Assembly (NCBI GenBank): GCA_003991915.1
Contig: RQTK01000132.1
Span: forward strand, 653,427-717,426
Direction: 5' to 3'
From: Elysia chlorotica
Taxonomy: Eukaryota > Mollusca > Gastropoda > Plakobranchidae
DNA length: 64,000 nt
This document shows positions 24,189 to 36,180 of the stretch, one piece after another. Under the pieces are notes generated by a model, which was not told where the DNA came from, ran no database searches, and saw only the letters and a list, made by a program, of their open reading frames with translations. A program made the translations under genes and the position numbers. Positions within the stretch are counted from its first letter, which is position 1. Each line of letters opens with the position of its first letter.

Positions 24189-27100
24189 CTGGGAAGAAAA
24201 AGAAACGAAAGAGAAAACAATTAAAAAACTGAAATGAGAAAATGAAAGGATCACAAACATTTAATCTGAATTAAATTGTGGGAAGCAATCGTTAGAAACC
24301 AACAAAATGATTGTGTGGATGGGTTCTAGATAATTATATTCCCAGAAGTCTAATTCGCTGAAAAGTATGACAGGTAAAACAATAACAAAACAGACTGTTA
24401 CTCCTTCCATTTGATAGCGCTACTGTTCTATCCACTTGACGCACGGTAAGTATCAGAAGAATTTCACAACATGAAAAAAATGAAGGAAAAAAAAGCAAAG
24501 TGATATAATAAAGTATTCTATTCTAGCTGTAAGGAAATGTGGACAAACCGAAACAAACTACGTCCTATCATTATGACTTATACTGTCGAGCACCGCAAAA
24601 ATTAAACTTCGCAGCAGATTATATGTGGGCTCTAACAGGAGTGGGTTGGGAATTTATATAGCGCAAGAGGGATAAAACAAATGGTATCTTCATAAGTTTA
24701 ACCTACCATATCACCAAAACACAGAAAGCTCTACACTTCACTGGGCAGGTTTCGCTGGCAGCTTCGTAAACCAGGTCAGAACATCATCACCCAACTGACA
24801 TTTTTGTGCAGTGGTATCACAGGTGTAGCCGTTGGGGCAGCAATGGACTTTATCAGAGCAACATGTAGCCTGTGAACAAAGAGTAGTTCCAAGGGGTTAA
24901 ACTTTCATTCTTGATCAAATCTGGCACATTACTATAATTTATCAAATTGAGTTAATAACATTATTATCTTATTCGAACTCTTTCTTTCATGAAAAATTTT
25001 AGCTAATAATTATGTGCATTATGATACGGGAGCTAGCAAATAATTTATATCTAGTTACAACAATATTACCCCCCCCCCCCTTTTTTTTTATACTTAATTA
25101 TTCAGCTTTCATCTTGAGAAACTTACTTCTGGAAAGGGGCAACACCCATATCCATCTTCGAGGAGTGGACAGCAAGTATTTCCATCTCCGCATGTGGTCT
25201 TATCAGGGCACTCAACATTGTTCTTTACTGGTTTAGAAGGTTTTATTGCGAGCAAAGCCTTGAAACCATTCACTTTTTGGCAAAGGCCAGCAGCAACATC
25301 ACAGGTGTAGCCGTTGGGGCAGCAGTGGAGTTTGTCAGAGCAGCAAGCAGCCTGGGGAACATGAGACATGTACGCCTTCAAATTCATGTTCATTGTAAAA
25401 AGTTATTCTACAATTCAACAAGTGTAGCGATTAATTTAATTTCCTGAGCAGGTCCTTTGCTAATTATGGATAAACGGTTAATACCTGACCGTACAAAATC
25501 AATGCTTACATCGATAAAATATACTGGAGCTTTAAACGGACTAGTTGCACTGTACTCAGTTATTGTTTTACTTTGATATGTCACTTCTTTGAAATTGTTT
25601 ACATCTTGTTACACTGGGCTCCTTACACTTTCGTATGGGCAACACGAATAGCCACCCTCCTGGTTTTCACAGCAAGTCTCTCCAGTTGAGCACGAGCTTC
25701 CATCAAGACATGCGACATTATTCACTTGAGGTTTGGACGGGGTTTTGGCGAGCATTGCTATGAAGTCATTTCCGCTCTGGCAGAGGCCAGCTTCAACATC
25801 ACAGGTGTAGCCGTTGGGGCAGCAGTGGAGTTTGTCAGAGCAGCAAGCAGCCTGAAAACACACAGCCGTTGAATTTCAGTAGCACATGCTAAAACTAAAC
25901 AAAGCATTTTAAAATGGAACACAACAGCGTTTCAGACCTCTTCATACGCTTAATTATTGATACACTTTAACGTTAATCTTAATTGAAACTAAAGGTAGCC
26001 TGTACACTACGGGGAATCTTAAATTACATAAACTTTCATGTCCCGATTTAAAAATCCAGACTAAATGGTATAGATCTTAAAGAATATACATTGTGTATTA
26101 TAATTTATGGTAAAGCCTTTGTTGGTGAAACAAAGTATTTTAAGGAGATGATAAAAAACAACAAGTCTGTGGATCTTCCTTAGCAGCCTTTTTAAATAAC
26201 CCTCGTAAAAAAGGTATCCTTTTCATTTAATATAGACAGGGCCTAATTATTGATAAACGCCTGATACCGAACGGCATACAACAAATGCGTACATTGGCGC
26301 TTCAAAGGTACTAGTAAGACTATACTCAAATATATTTTTTTTTTAAACTGGCATATCGAAGTACAATAATAATTATTATTTTTTACATTGATATGTCACT
26401 TCTTTGAAATTGTTTACATCTTGTTACACTGGGTTCCTTACACTTTCGTATGGGCAACATGAATAGCCACCCTCCTGGTTTTCACAGCAAGTCTCTCCAG
26501 TTGAGCACGAGCTTCCATCAAGACATGCGACATTATTCACTTGAGGTTTGGACGGGGTTTTGGCGAGCATTGCCATGAAGTCATTTCCGCTCTGGCAGAG
26601 GCCAGCTTCAACATCACAGGTGTAGCCGTTGGGGCAGCAGTGGAGTTTGTCAGAGCAGCAAGCAGCCTGAAAACACACAGCCGTTGAGTTTTAATAGCAC
26701 ATTCTAAAACTAAAGCTCTATTTGAAAATCAACTGGAAAGCAACAACGCTTCAGATCTCCTCATATTATAGGTACACATACTTGGATATGTGATCTTAAA
26801 CTAATACAAAGACAGCCTGTACACAACGGCGAATTTTAAATTGAACCAATTTTCATGTGCCAAATAAAAAAAAATCAAGGCTAACTTATGGTCGATCTTC
26901 AAAGATACATTGAGTTACTACGTTTTATGATAAAAAGAAAACAATGAAATTCATTTTTTCTATAGGTCTAAGTTATCAAAAAAGGATATAGATTGATAAC
27001 ACAGTTGATATTTTCATTTATTCTTATGGATATAATTTTACTAGTTAATGCACTGTGATGTGGTTTAAAACTTACGAGTAACTCCAGACCGTATTTATTT

Positions 27101-27281
27101 ATTATTTTACCTTTATATACCAATAATTGAAACTGATTACATCTTATGATACTAGGGTTCTTACACTCGGATATGGGCAGCAAGAATAGCCACCCTCTTC
27201 GTTTTGACAGCAAGTCTCTTCTGTTGGACACACGGAACCATCGGCGCATGTGGCATCTTCAGGAGCTGGTTTGTCATGTTC
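23793..27281 (-). CDS. GRN: Progranulin gene GRN-B, 3' part (four granulin motifs, start not found)
   Basis: Coding exons in transcript order: 27165-27281, 26442-26666, 25627-25851, 25127-25351, 24738-24869 (ending in TGA). They give 307 codons plus stop, all phase 0, with the same half-granulin/linker/half-granulin plan as GRN-A and linkers of the TPSKP or LPAKP type. After the stop, 31 nt of UTR lead to a donor ATG|GTAGGT (exon ends at 24707). A 3' UTR exon begins at 24188 (acceptor CTTCCCAG), with AATAAA at 23793-23798. The exon at 27281 needs an upstream phase-0 exon with a signal peptide; none was recognised before 38 kb, and a large palindrome sits in that presumed intron. The product is expected to be a secreted short progranulin, closely related to but distinct from GRN-A. 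It could be a partial gene if the 5' end is lost. Confidence 0.85.
24707..24869 (-). CDS. GRN: GRN-B last coding exon
   Basis: 43 codons plus TGA (24738-24740): ATCCSDKVHCCPNGYTCD, AQKC, then a short tail LPAKPAQ. It closes the fourth granulin. The exon continues 31 nt into the 3' UTR to donor GTAGGT. That distance is short enough that the downstream UTR intron would not normally trigger nonsense-mediated decay. Confidence 0.88.
25127..25351 (-). CDS. GRN: GRN-B penultimate coding exon
   Basis: 75 codons, AACCSDKLHCCPNGYTCD, linker, VECPDKTTCGDGNTCC to YGCCPFPE. Donor GAA|GTAAGT. A truncated copy of its 3' end lies at about 23563-23627. Confidence 0.87.
25627..25851 (-). CDS. GRN: GRN-B granulin exon, duplicate copy 2
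   Basis: 75 codons, near identical to 26442-26666. The match extends into about 70 bases of intron on the 3' side and a few bases past the acceptor, showing recent duplication or conversion. Confidence 0.88.
26442..26666 (-). CDS. GRN: GRN-B granulin exon, duplicate copy 1
   Basis: 75 codons, AACCSDKLHCCPNGYTCD, linker with FMAMLAKTPSKP, VACLDGSSCSTGETCC to YSCCPYES. Acceptor TTTTCAG; donor AGT|GTAAGG. It differs from the exon at 25627-25851 by one residue (M for I in the linker). Confidence 0.88.
27165..27281 (-). CDS. GRN: GRN-B exon: first half of its first visible granulin
   Basis: 39 codons, EHDKPAPEDATCADGSVC then PTEETCC to YSCCPYPS. Acceptor GCCTGTAG; donor AGT|GTAAGA. It starts without a preceding second half, like exon 10979-11092 of GRN-A, so it probably follows the signal-peptide exon. 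Confidence 0.82.
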
Positions 27282-27454
27282 CTACAGGCACGGAAGTAAT
27301 GGACAATAATAACATTACAGTGTGTCGGATTTTCTTTTCCAAACAAAAAATGTTCCAGGCACCTATTGGGGTATCAACAGTTGCTATCATCATGATGGTT
27401 TGAAATCTTCCTGCAGGCACGAAAGTAAGTGGACAATGATAATAATTAAATTTT

Positions 27455-27455
<1 letters not shown>
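27281..27455. repeat. Short direct repeat beside GRN-B first visible exon
   Basis: CAGGCACGGAAGTAA..TGGACAATAATAA at about 27285 and CAGGCACGAAAGTAAGTGGACAATGATAA at about 27415, offset about 130 bases. It duplicates the splice-acceptor region of the exon at 27165-27281. Confidence 0.6.
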
Positions 27456-27492
<37 letters not shown>

Positions 27493-28726
27493 TCCTATCG
27501 CGCCTTCGAAGTTGTGTCAAGGTAAGTTCTTAAAACCCATGATATCATCCCTCAATCATTATTGTTATTTCTTTTTATTTTTGTTTTACGTGTCCACTGT
27601 GTCAATGTTTTCTTTAGGTCACGCTCGGGGGATAAAAATCCAAAAATCCAAATTGCTGTTGTTGTTGTTGTTTTTGGGTTTTTTTGTGTAGGGTGTTTTT
27701 TTTTCCATTTTTATGGCTTTTTTATATTTAGTGGGTGCAAAGGTGACTTTTTTCATTTTCAAACCTATAAGCAGCTGAATGACCTTTGCCTCTCTCATTT
27801 GTCGTATCACATCAATGCGATTTATTCAATTCAATGCTATGGTAAACCCGATAATGTACATTATAACGTAGCGGCACATTAGCATTATCTTCATCACCAC
27901 CATCAGGATTAGGTCTTTCTTCGTCACATACAATCAAAATTGTAGTTACTTCATTCTGCTTTTGTATTCTTCTGAAATTCAATTTAGTTCTTTTTTAAAT
28001 CACAGCCTTGCAACAACAATGCCAACACCGGGAACAAAAAGTCATAGGAAAAAGAATCATAAATATTATCATAATATTAAAATAATAATAATAATAATAA
28101 TAATAATAATTATTATTATTATTATTATTATTATTATTTTAATATTATGATAATATTTATGATTCTTTTTCCTATGACTTTTTGTTCCCGGTGTTGGCAT
28201 TGTTGTTGCAAGGCTGTGATTTAAAAAAGAACTAAATTGAATTTCAGAAGAATACAAAAGCAGAATGAAGTAACTACAATTTTGATTGTATGTGACGAAG
28301 AAAGACCTAATCCTGATGGTGGTGATGAAGATAATGCTAATGTGCCGCTACGTTATAATGTACATTATCGGGTTTACCATAGCATTGAATTGAATAAATC
28401 GCATTGATGTGATACGACAAATGAGAGAGGCAAAGGTCATTCAGCTGCTTATAGGTTTGAAAATGAAAAAAGTCACCTTTGCACCCACTAAATATAAAAA
28501 AGCCATAAAAATGGAAAAAAAAACACCCTACACAAAAAAACCCAAAAACAACAACAACAACAGCAATTTGGATTTTTGGATTTTTATCCCCCGAGCGTGA
28601 CCTAAAGAAAACATTGACACAGTGGACACGTAAAACAAAAATAAAAAGAAATAACAATAATGATTGAGGGATGATATCATGGGTTTTAAGAACTTACCTT
28701 GACACAACTTCGAAGGCGCGATAGGA

Positions 28727-28760
<34 letters not shown>
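27456..28760. repeat. Perfect 1.24-kb palindrome bounded by poly(A) and poly(T)
   Basis: Arms 27491-28109 and 28110-28728 are exact reverse complements wherever compared, including two identical open frames (106 and 62 codons) on opposite strands. There is no spacer; the centre is (AAT)n meeting (ATT)n. Outside are 35 A on the left and 32 T on the right. No transposase and no clear target duplication were seen. It lies in the presumed first intron of GRN-B. It could be a foldback/MITE-like element, a recent inverted duplication, or an assembly artefact. Confidence 0.9.
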
Positions 28761-28765
<5 letters not shown>

Positions 28766-28810
28766 TTAAGAGAGAGTGAGAGAAGGGCGTGTTAGGCAAA
28801 AAGAGAGGGA

Positions 28811-28814
<4 letters not shown>

Positions 28815-28850
<36 letters not shown>
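28815..28850. repeat. (GA)n microsatellite
   Basis: Pure GA dinucleotides just right of the palindrome. Confidence 0.95.
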
Positions 28851-28854
<4 letters not shown>

Positions 28855-29481
28855 ATGAAGTAAAAGACGACGGACAGGCGAAGAGGGAGACAGACAGCCA
28901 CAGACAAACAGACGAACCGACCAATAAAGAGTTAGACAGATAGAAAATAGTCGGTGCGATATGATAATTATGAATATGTCCTAGTGATTTAGATATCTTG
29001 AGGGAAATCAATTTAACAAACAGCTAGTCTTCTCTGATAGATTGACTGATCCTGACTATGCCTATGAGTATAAGTTACAATTAAACTATTGTGCATCCTG
29101 CTCTCTCGCCTGACCTAGCATCCGTAGGCTTTTTAAACAAATAATTTCCTCATCCCTAAATTCACCAGATGGCGATATAGCCTTTGCATCAATAACCCAA
29201 TCGCCATGATGAAAATTAATACCGGCGCGCCTTTACGGTACAACACTTTTCTCCAATAATTTTTCAAGATTAACGATATTAATGACTGAAGTATATCGTC
29301 CGTATATCAAACAAAGGTTCAGCTGTGAAGCAGCCAGAGTGAATCAGGCACAAGTTATAATTTTTACTTTTGAAGTTATTCACAGTGTGTTAAAAAGCAT
29401 TAAATGCATTTTAAGAGGTTGATAAAATTCAAACTCTATCATTTCTAGAACTAGCGATAATATTATAGACTGTAGACTGGT

Positions 29482-29606
<125 letters not shown>

Positions 29607-30512
29607 GGGGGGGGGTGAAGGGAAGGAACAAGTGCGGAAGAAACAGGAAACAATGATATGCAGGCGGTACATAAAGAGAAACGGATAAGTAGAAAAAATG
29701 ATAATTTGAACCATACTCAGATTTGTGGATAGAAAGGTATATAGGTGAATGTGTTGTTTTTGTATTGTATATTTAAAATGAAAAGAGAGATTTACATATG
29801 AATGAAGACAATGAAATAAAGTTAGAGAGCCCGCGGAATGGAGTTAAATCAAAGAAATGGTTGAACAAACAAAACACTAACGATCACTAACTATAAGCTG
29901 CAGAAACGATCAAAAATCAAGGTGAATCGAAAAAAGCAACAAAACAAAAACAAAACAAAAAATAATCGTCCTGGCATTTCACAACAAAAAATTTGGATCA
30001 ATGTAGTAATTATTTAAAGTTAACAGGTATTCAACTTACATTGTCGGATTGTATGCAAATCCTAAGGGAATAAATTATGTGTTTATGTAAATTGAAAATT
30101 GAGGAACTAAGGTACTTAACACAAAACAAAATATGGTAGATGAAATTACGCTGAGATTTCTCGCTTGTTCAAAAAAGACTTTCGATTATATAAGGTGCAG
30201 ATAAATAAGGTACGATTGTTATTTATCACATGATTATAGGCCATAATAGTCACAAGGTTCGCTATCAGTTAAAACTGATAAAAGTCAGTCCGGCTTTTTG
30301 TGCTTTGCTAAGTACTTTGCTAATTGTGTCTTTCAGCGTCAAAATTAACATCTATTATTTTCCTAAAAACTATATTTTTTATATAAAGGCATGAAAAAAT
30401 CAATACAATTTTGAGGCTCCTTTTATTTACAGATCCTAAATACGTTGTTTCTAATGCTCATCGCACTGTGAATGTACTTAAAGAAGCCTAAACAAAGATT
30501 AGGGGGGGGGGG

Positions 30513-30585
30513 GGCGCTAGATGATATTTGAACCTTGTACCTAATGCTCGATAATCAATATCACTATCCACTGAGCTGTCTGGAA
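30513..30585 (-). repeat. tRNA-like sequence, possible SINE head
   Basis: On the minus strand, AGCTCAGTGGATAGTG resembles a pol III A box and AAGGTTCAAATATC a B box, about 35 bases apart. No intact cloverleaf is claimed. Confidence 0.35.
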
Positions 30586-32106
30586 TTTTTTTTATTTTTT
30601 TTACACAAAGAACACATGTATGATTTTAAAGAGATTTTTGCTGAATGCTCTATAGTAACTTTAGTGATATTTGATTTTCACCAAAACACACACACACACA
30701 AAAGTAACGTATACGATATTGACGAGCTGCTTCGAGGATCTAGGATTGTTGCTTCTTTTTGTCATGTAAATCAAATTGTGCTAGTTAATACTTGCTTGCA
30801 GGATATAAAAAACGCAAGGTTTAAAGGTTATTGTCATTCAAGACAGTTATCACTAAGAATTTACCGGTGCTTCTTCAAATTTGCCATCGATATTCAATAA
30901 TGATCCGTGTTATTGAAACTTACAAGATACACAGTTTTCTATTGGTCTCTAGTAAAATTATACCCCTTTTTACATTGTGCGCATACCAATTACCATTATC
31001 AAACAAGAAACATTTCTGATTTTACTGGAGGCCTCTTAATAGCGACAATTATTGTGTCGGGCTTATATTGTTAATTCCATGCCCCCCCCCCCCCCCCCCC
31101 CCCCCCATTCCTTTCAACAGATGGTGTGAAAGTACTGAAACAGCGTATTCTTTATCACTATTGAAACTCTAAAAGTACATGTCCATGGTTGCCTTTCGGC
31201 ATAGCCATAGCTCTGCAAAATAATAACGCGATAAGAATGCAATAAGAGCATAATAAGCCCTATAGTTACATACTATAACATAATAAGCATAATATAGACA
31301 CTTAAAACTAATAATGGTCAATAGGCTAATGATAACAGCGTTTCCCCCGAACAAGAGAACTGTTTCTAAAAATAAAAATCGTCGTTTTAGTTTTCTCCAA
31401 TTTGAAGGTATATGTTTCTTTGAAAGCATAACCACCAGCCCTAACGCATGTTCTCTTGTTTTGGGCCCTACTTGTAGCTTCCTTTAGTTTGAGGATTTCA
31501 ACCAAATAAACATTAATAGATTTAGTAATAAATAGACTTCCTATATGCGTGAAGCTGACCAACACTTCTACTTTTTTTTTACCTACATGTACTATCTTTT
31601 CCCCCTCCCCAGAAAGTACATCAGAATCAGATGTAGCCTATCATCTTCGGAGGAAGATGTGGTCATTAATACGTATAATAGTACCTGGACGTTTGGTGTG
31701 GGCATTAATTAATTATGAGGCATTATTAAAATGTATAAATATGTTCAGACTACTGAAGTCGCCTCCAGGTTAGACAAATCCAACGATATGGTTTCTTCAT
31801 AATTTGCATTGCTGGTAATTAGTTATGTGTTCTTGTCAGTCATCAGGTTTTGGCTCTGGGTCGCAAATGGATATTATAACAATTTTAGCAAATTGATTAC
31901 TATGTAAATAAAATTAAAATTGTTTCTGAAGTTGTCTGATAAATAAGTGGCGTTGGTTGAGTCGGCCTGTGTCATGAAATGGAATGTTTTATAGTTGTAC
32001 ATTTAATGTAAAAAAAAGCTTTAATTGCACATTTCACATCATTCCAAGTGTCTGTCGCAATTCACAACACTAAACTATAATTACATTTTATTTTGGCATT
32101 TCCGCA

Positions 32107-32355
32107 GACCTATCTTCTGAGAAACGAAATGATGTGATGAATAGTCACAGAGACAGCCTAGACTTAATGAAACTGTCTTCTAGTTCTTGTGCCTCACAGA
32201 CAGATGAAGGAAATTCAAAGAACAAAGGCTTGAGATTAGCCCTAGCAGATAGGCCTACATGGAGTAATTTTAATGACATTAAAGGCTGTATAAGTGTGTC
32301 TATATTTGTCAAAAAAAGTTTGGTTCCAAACTCAAGTCTTAATGGGATGGTTTAG
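32107..32355 (+). other. Possible terminal exon of an unknown plus-strand gene
   Basis: TTTCCGCAG at about 32106 precedes an open frame to TAG at 32353-32355. It is Ser- and Asn-rich (LSSEKRNDVMNSHRD, KLSSSSCASQTDEG), with no family recognised. A second acceptor-like CCCTCCCCAG near 31613 precedes a short open frame (STSESDVAYHLRRKM). No upstream exon could be linked with confidence; it may be chance. Confidence 0.25.
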
Positions 32356-35295
32356 AAAAGCTTTATTGACATTTTACATGAAGCATGATTGATTCTATAT
32401 TTGAAGATTTTGATAATGAGGAAAGTCCTGTATATTTTCTAAATGCTGATGGTAATAAAAGTGTGTTGTGATTTCAAATGACTGATTATTATATTACGGC
32501 ATTTCATCAAGTCCAACGTCCACTGATCAGATACAGAAAGGTCTGATGAATGGTTTGCTCCACCATTGAGCCCCTTCAACGTCATCTGCTGACAGCTCAT
32601 TGAGAGATAAAGACCAGGTTCGTGAAAGCATGGTCAAACCTAAATGTAAGCAGACCCTCCAAGAATAGGGGCGTGTTGCAATATTGAAAGTTAAGTTGTG
32701 GCACGAGAAGAAGAAACGTCATTGTAAGCCATCTCACATAGCTATCCAAAAAAGTCAACCACAAGTAACGCTGCAGGGTGGAAAAGAAAATTCTCCATGA
32801 AATAATTTTATTTTATAGATATCGACAAGAACACTGATAAGATACACGTATGTCAACGTTTTTTCCTACACAGTCGACATATCTGAAAGGATGGTTGATT
32901 ACAACAAGACGAAACTACAAACCACAGATTGCTTACCAGACACTCTCAAGAGGAAAGGCTACAACAAGACAAAATAAGAAACGATAGATTAGATAAAGCA
33001 CACATAAAGTCGTTTCCAGCTGTTAATTTTTAATCAAACTATTGCAGAAGTGGTACTAAACAGAAATAATTGGACCAATCACTGAACTTTCGTCAAATGT
33101 ATCGACTCTATAAGACCAAGTGTAAAGAAGAAGAAAAGCAGTGCGTGAAGGAACCAATTCAATTATGGATCTCCATAGATGTTTGTCATATCTGTATGTA
33201 CTTACAAAATTCGAGCTGAAAGAAAAACTGAAGAAGAGAAAGAAGGGAAATGAGTCACACCTGAGACGAAACTCAGGCCAGGGAGAGTAAAGATAAAGAC
33301 AAATGTAATGATTCACCCGAAACTGCAATGGCAGAAATGGACATGCAGCAAGTTATGTATTGTCCAAAACTCAATGTAGCAAGCGCATAGTATCTACAGT
33401 CTAGGTAAGTTGAACATTTACAACTTCACCATTAGACATGAAACCAAGCCAAGGCTATTGATACACCTGGAGTGAACCTGAATGAAATAGAGGGGCAAAG
33501 GACATAGCACCATCCATGTAGAAGTGGCTTCAAGAGAAATAAAAACAGGTTGTAAAACGAGTGATATTGCACATCGACACACATGGGGGTCAGAACTGAA
33601 ACCGGATCATTATCTCAGCATTGGTTATTTACCTCACAAAGTCTGGATTGGCATCCATTGAGCAGAATTATTTTGAGCGAGGTCATTCTGAAATGGAAGC
33701 AGACTCGATGCACTCAGCCATCAAAGGGTAATTGACAGGAAGAACATATTTCTACCATTAACTTCTATGGAGTGCATGCTTGCAGACAATAAAAAGAGGT
33801 CATACTACGTGCACGAAGTGACACACTCTGACATTCTTTTTAGATTTCTATTCTGCCAACAAGCAATAATTTAAACAACATGATTTCAATGGGATTCTAA
33901 AGGTTCGTCACATTCACAATCAACTTGTGTGTGCACAATCACAAGGGAACATCAAAGTCCAGTTTGCTCAAGAAATGGATGGTCATCTTGAAGAAAGAGT
34001 TATAAGAGGAGAGGTGTTAAACTAGATCTGTTCGAGAAGATGGATACCCCACAAGCATTTACCAAACCTCCTTTCATTGACGAGAAAAAAACAAATCTGA
34101 TTTGGAGAAAATTTACCTTCTTATTGCCTAAGATTTTATGATGCGTTGATTGAATAGAAGTTTTCAATATTTTTTGGAACTACCAGTGCTTCAGTAGCAA
34201 TATAAATATTAATATAGATTAAGCTAAATGATTAACTTGTTTTAACCATTAAGAATAACAATTCACCTTAGCAGAATTTTCCCCTCTTATATGACAAAAA
34301 ATAAGTTTCTATCATACCCCATAAAACTAAAAATCCCCCCCCCAAAAAAAAAAAATGCTTTCAATCAAACTTTTGTTTTATCCATAAGTTGGAGAGAAAA
34401 AAGGCAAGTATACTTTGGAAATAAATCGAAAAAGATTTTTTTAAATGTTTTAATTGTGCGAGAATGATGGTTTTTTTTGTTGTTGTTTTTTTTTTTTGTT
34501 AAAATGAGAAGATCCTGTGTTTTTGTGTTGAACCATGTGAAGCTGGGTTTGATTGTTGGTGTAATATGGTTTGATATTTCATGTATTTCTGGATTTGTTA
34601 TGATGTTCCTTGTGAAATCTATTCAAGCTTTTATGTTTTGAATTATTTGGTGGGTGGTTTATAACAGTATGGTATACATTGAACATTATATTTTGTGGTT
34701 TCAGTTTTTCGCTAACAAAATTTCAATGCTTTTAATTCATTTTACTTTCAAACACAAAAGCAATAATCTAAAAATAGAGAGCATGTCACGTTGTCACTTT
34801 TCACCCAAATACCATTCCTATGCAACTTCAACTATTGTGTTGCTTACAGGAATTTCAAATCATAGATCATTACATCCCAAGTAAGGTCATTATGTCAGAA
34901 CATATTAAATTCACAAATATTTGGAAAGGACTTGTCAGTCAATTGGAATGGCATTTTAAATTTCGCTAGTAATCTTGAGACTAAACATTCAGTAAAATTA
35001 TCATAACTAGCCCCCCCCCCCCCAAAAAAAAAAAAAAAACAAAAAAAAAAAAGTAAAACAAAAAACAGCCCTAATGAATACACGCTGTACCAAAACTTCA
35101 GAGATCAGCAGACTGTGTACCATGTTCACTACTTTGCTTAGAACACATTGCAAAATAAAAAAAAATAAAAAAAACTCTGGTGTGTGTGAGTGTTTTTTTT
35201 TTCTGTTTGCTTATTTTTTTGTTTTTTTTTCGTTGTTTTTTGTTTGTTTGTTTTTTTGTTTTGTTTGTTTGTTTGTTTTTTATTGTTGTTTCTTT

Positions 35296-35311
35296 NNNNN
35301 NNNNNNNNNNN
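35296..35311. other. Assembly gap of 16 N
   Basis: Ns within a T-rich low-complexity stretch; true length unknown. Confidence 0.99.
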
Positions 35312-36044
35312 TTTTTTTTTTTGTGTGTGAAATCCTTTGTATAAGTTTTAAAGGAAAGTTCGACGTGAAAAAATTGTGACCATTAGGTTCATTAGCATTA
35401 TAAAACCTTTTGTTTTTCTTGTTTCATAATTGGTGGATATAGGAATAACCACTAATGTTAGAAGTTACTCCCATCTAAAATCTATGTCTTTTTTAAGTAG
35501 GCCATCAGGCAGATAACAGGCGAGGTTGCAGGCCAAACAATATTGTTTTAGTATTAATAAGAACATTGATATATTATTTTCTGATAAACCGGCGAGAAAT
35601 CTTTATATAAGATCATTATTTTGATGACTGTACCGCGTACAGTAACAGATAAAAATGTTTTGGTCTGTTAAGAAAGGGCATGAGCAATGTTTTAGAAAAA
35701 TGTAATTTCGACTAATCTTTACTCCTTTTAGCGTTTTCATACAGGATGGCAGCTAACATTATTATCGATTATCGATTTGAACTTAGTGTGATTATTATGT
35801 TGATAAGAAATGATTTAAAAAAAAACTATTAATATTTCTTTTAATCTTATCTTCCGCTTGTTTCTACCTAGCCTCATCTGGTAAGCTTGACCATTATCTT
35901 ATCTGTCTGTGCAACACTTAATTAGTATGTAAAACCCCGTTCAGTAAATATTTGTCGCATCAGAGATGATAAAGGTTGGCTTATCAAGCTCTCCAATCAT
36001 GTAGAATCAGTCACGATATCCCGTCAATTTTACTCCCAACTATG

Positions 36045-36081
36045 ATGACGATAATAATGATGATGATAATAATAATAATAT

Positions 36082-36117
<36 letters not shown>

Positions 36118-36180
36118 CAATAATAATAAATGATAATAATACCAATAAGAACCAAAATACACGTAATAATAATGATAATA
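36045..36180. repeat. (AAT)n/(GAT)n imperfect microsatellite
   Basis: Mixed AAT and GAT triplets with AAAC interruptions. Confidence 0.85.

Larger units (their letters stand above)
22258..25190. repeat. Tandem duplication of the GRN-B 3' end (unit about 1.4-1.55 kb)
   Basis: Sequence from about 22262 (TTCTTATTCAACCATCATTAG) onward is repeated from about 23624 with the same order: polyadenylation signal, 3' UTR exon, last coding exon, C-rich tract, and penultimate exon. The left copy ends inside the penultimate exon, at about 23627. The right copy continues into the intact exon and holds an extra 230 or so bases near 23890-24120. Confidence 0.85.

Noticed and set aside
27562-28657. Two identical 106-codon and two 62-codon open frames
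   Set aside because: They are mirror copies within the palindrome, of low complexity (Phe/Val and Ile runs), without start context or known domain.
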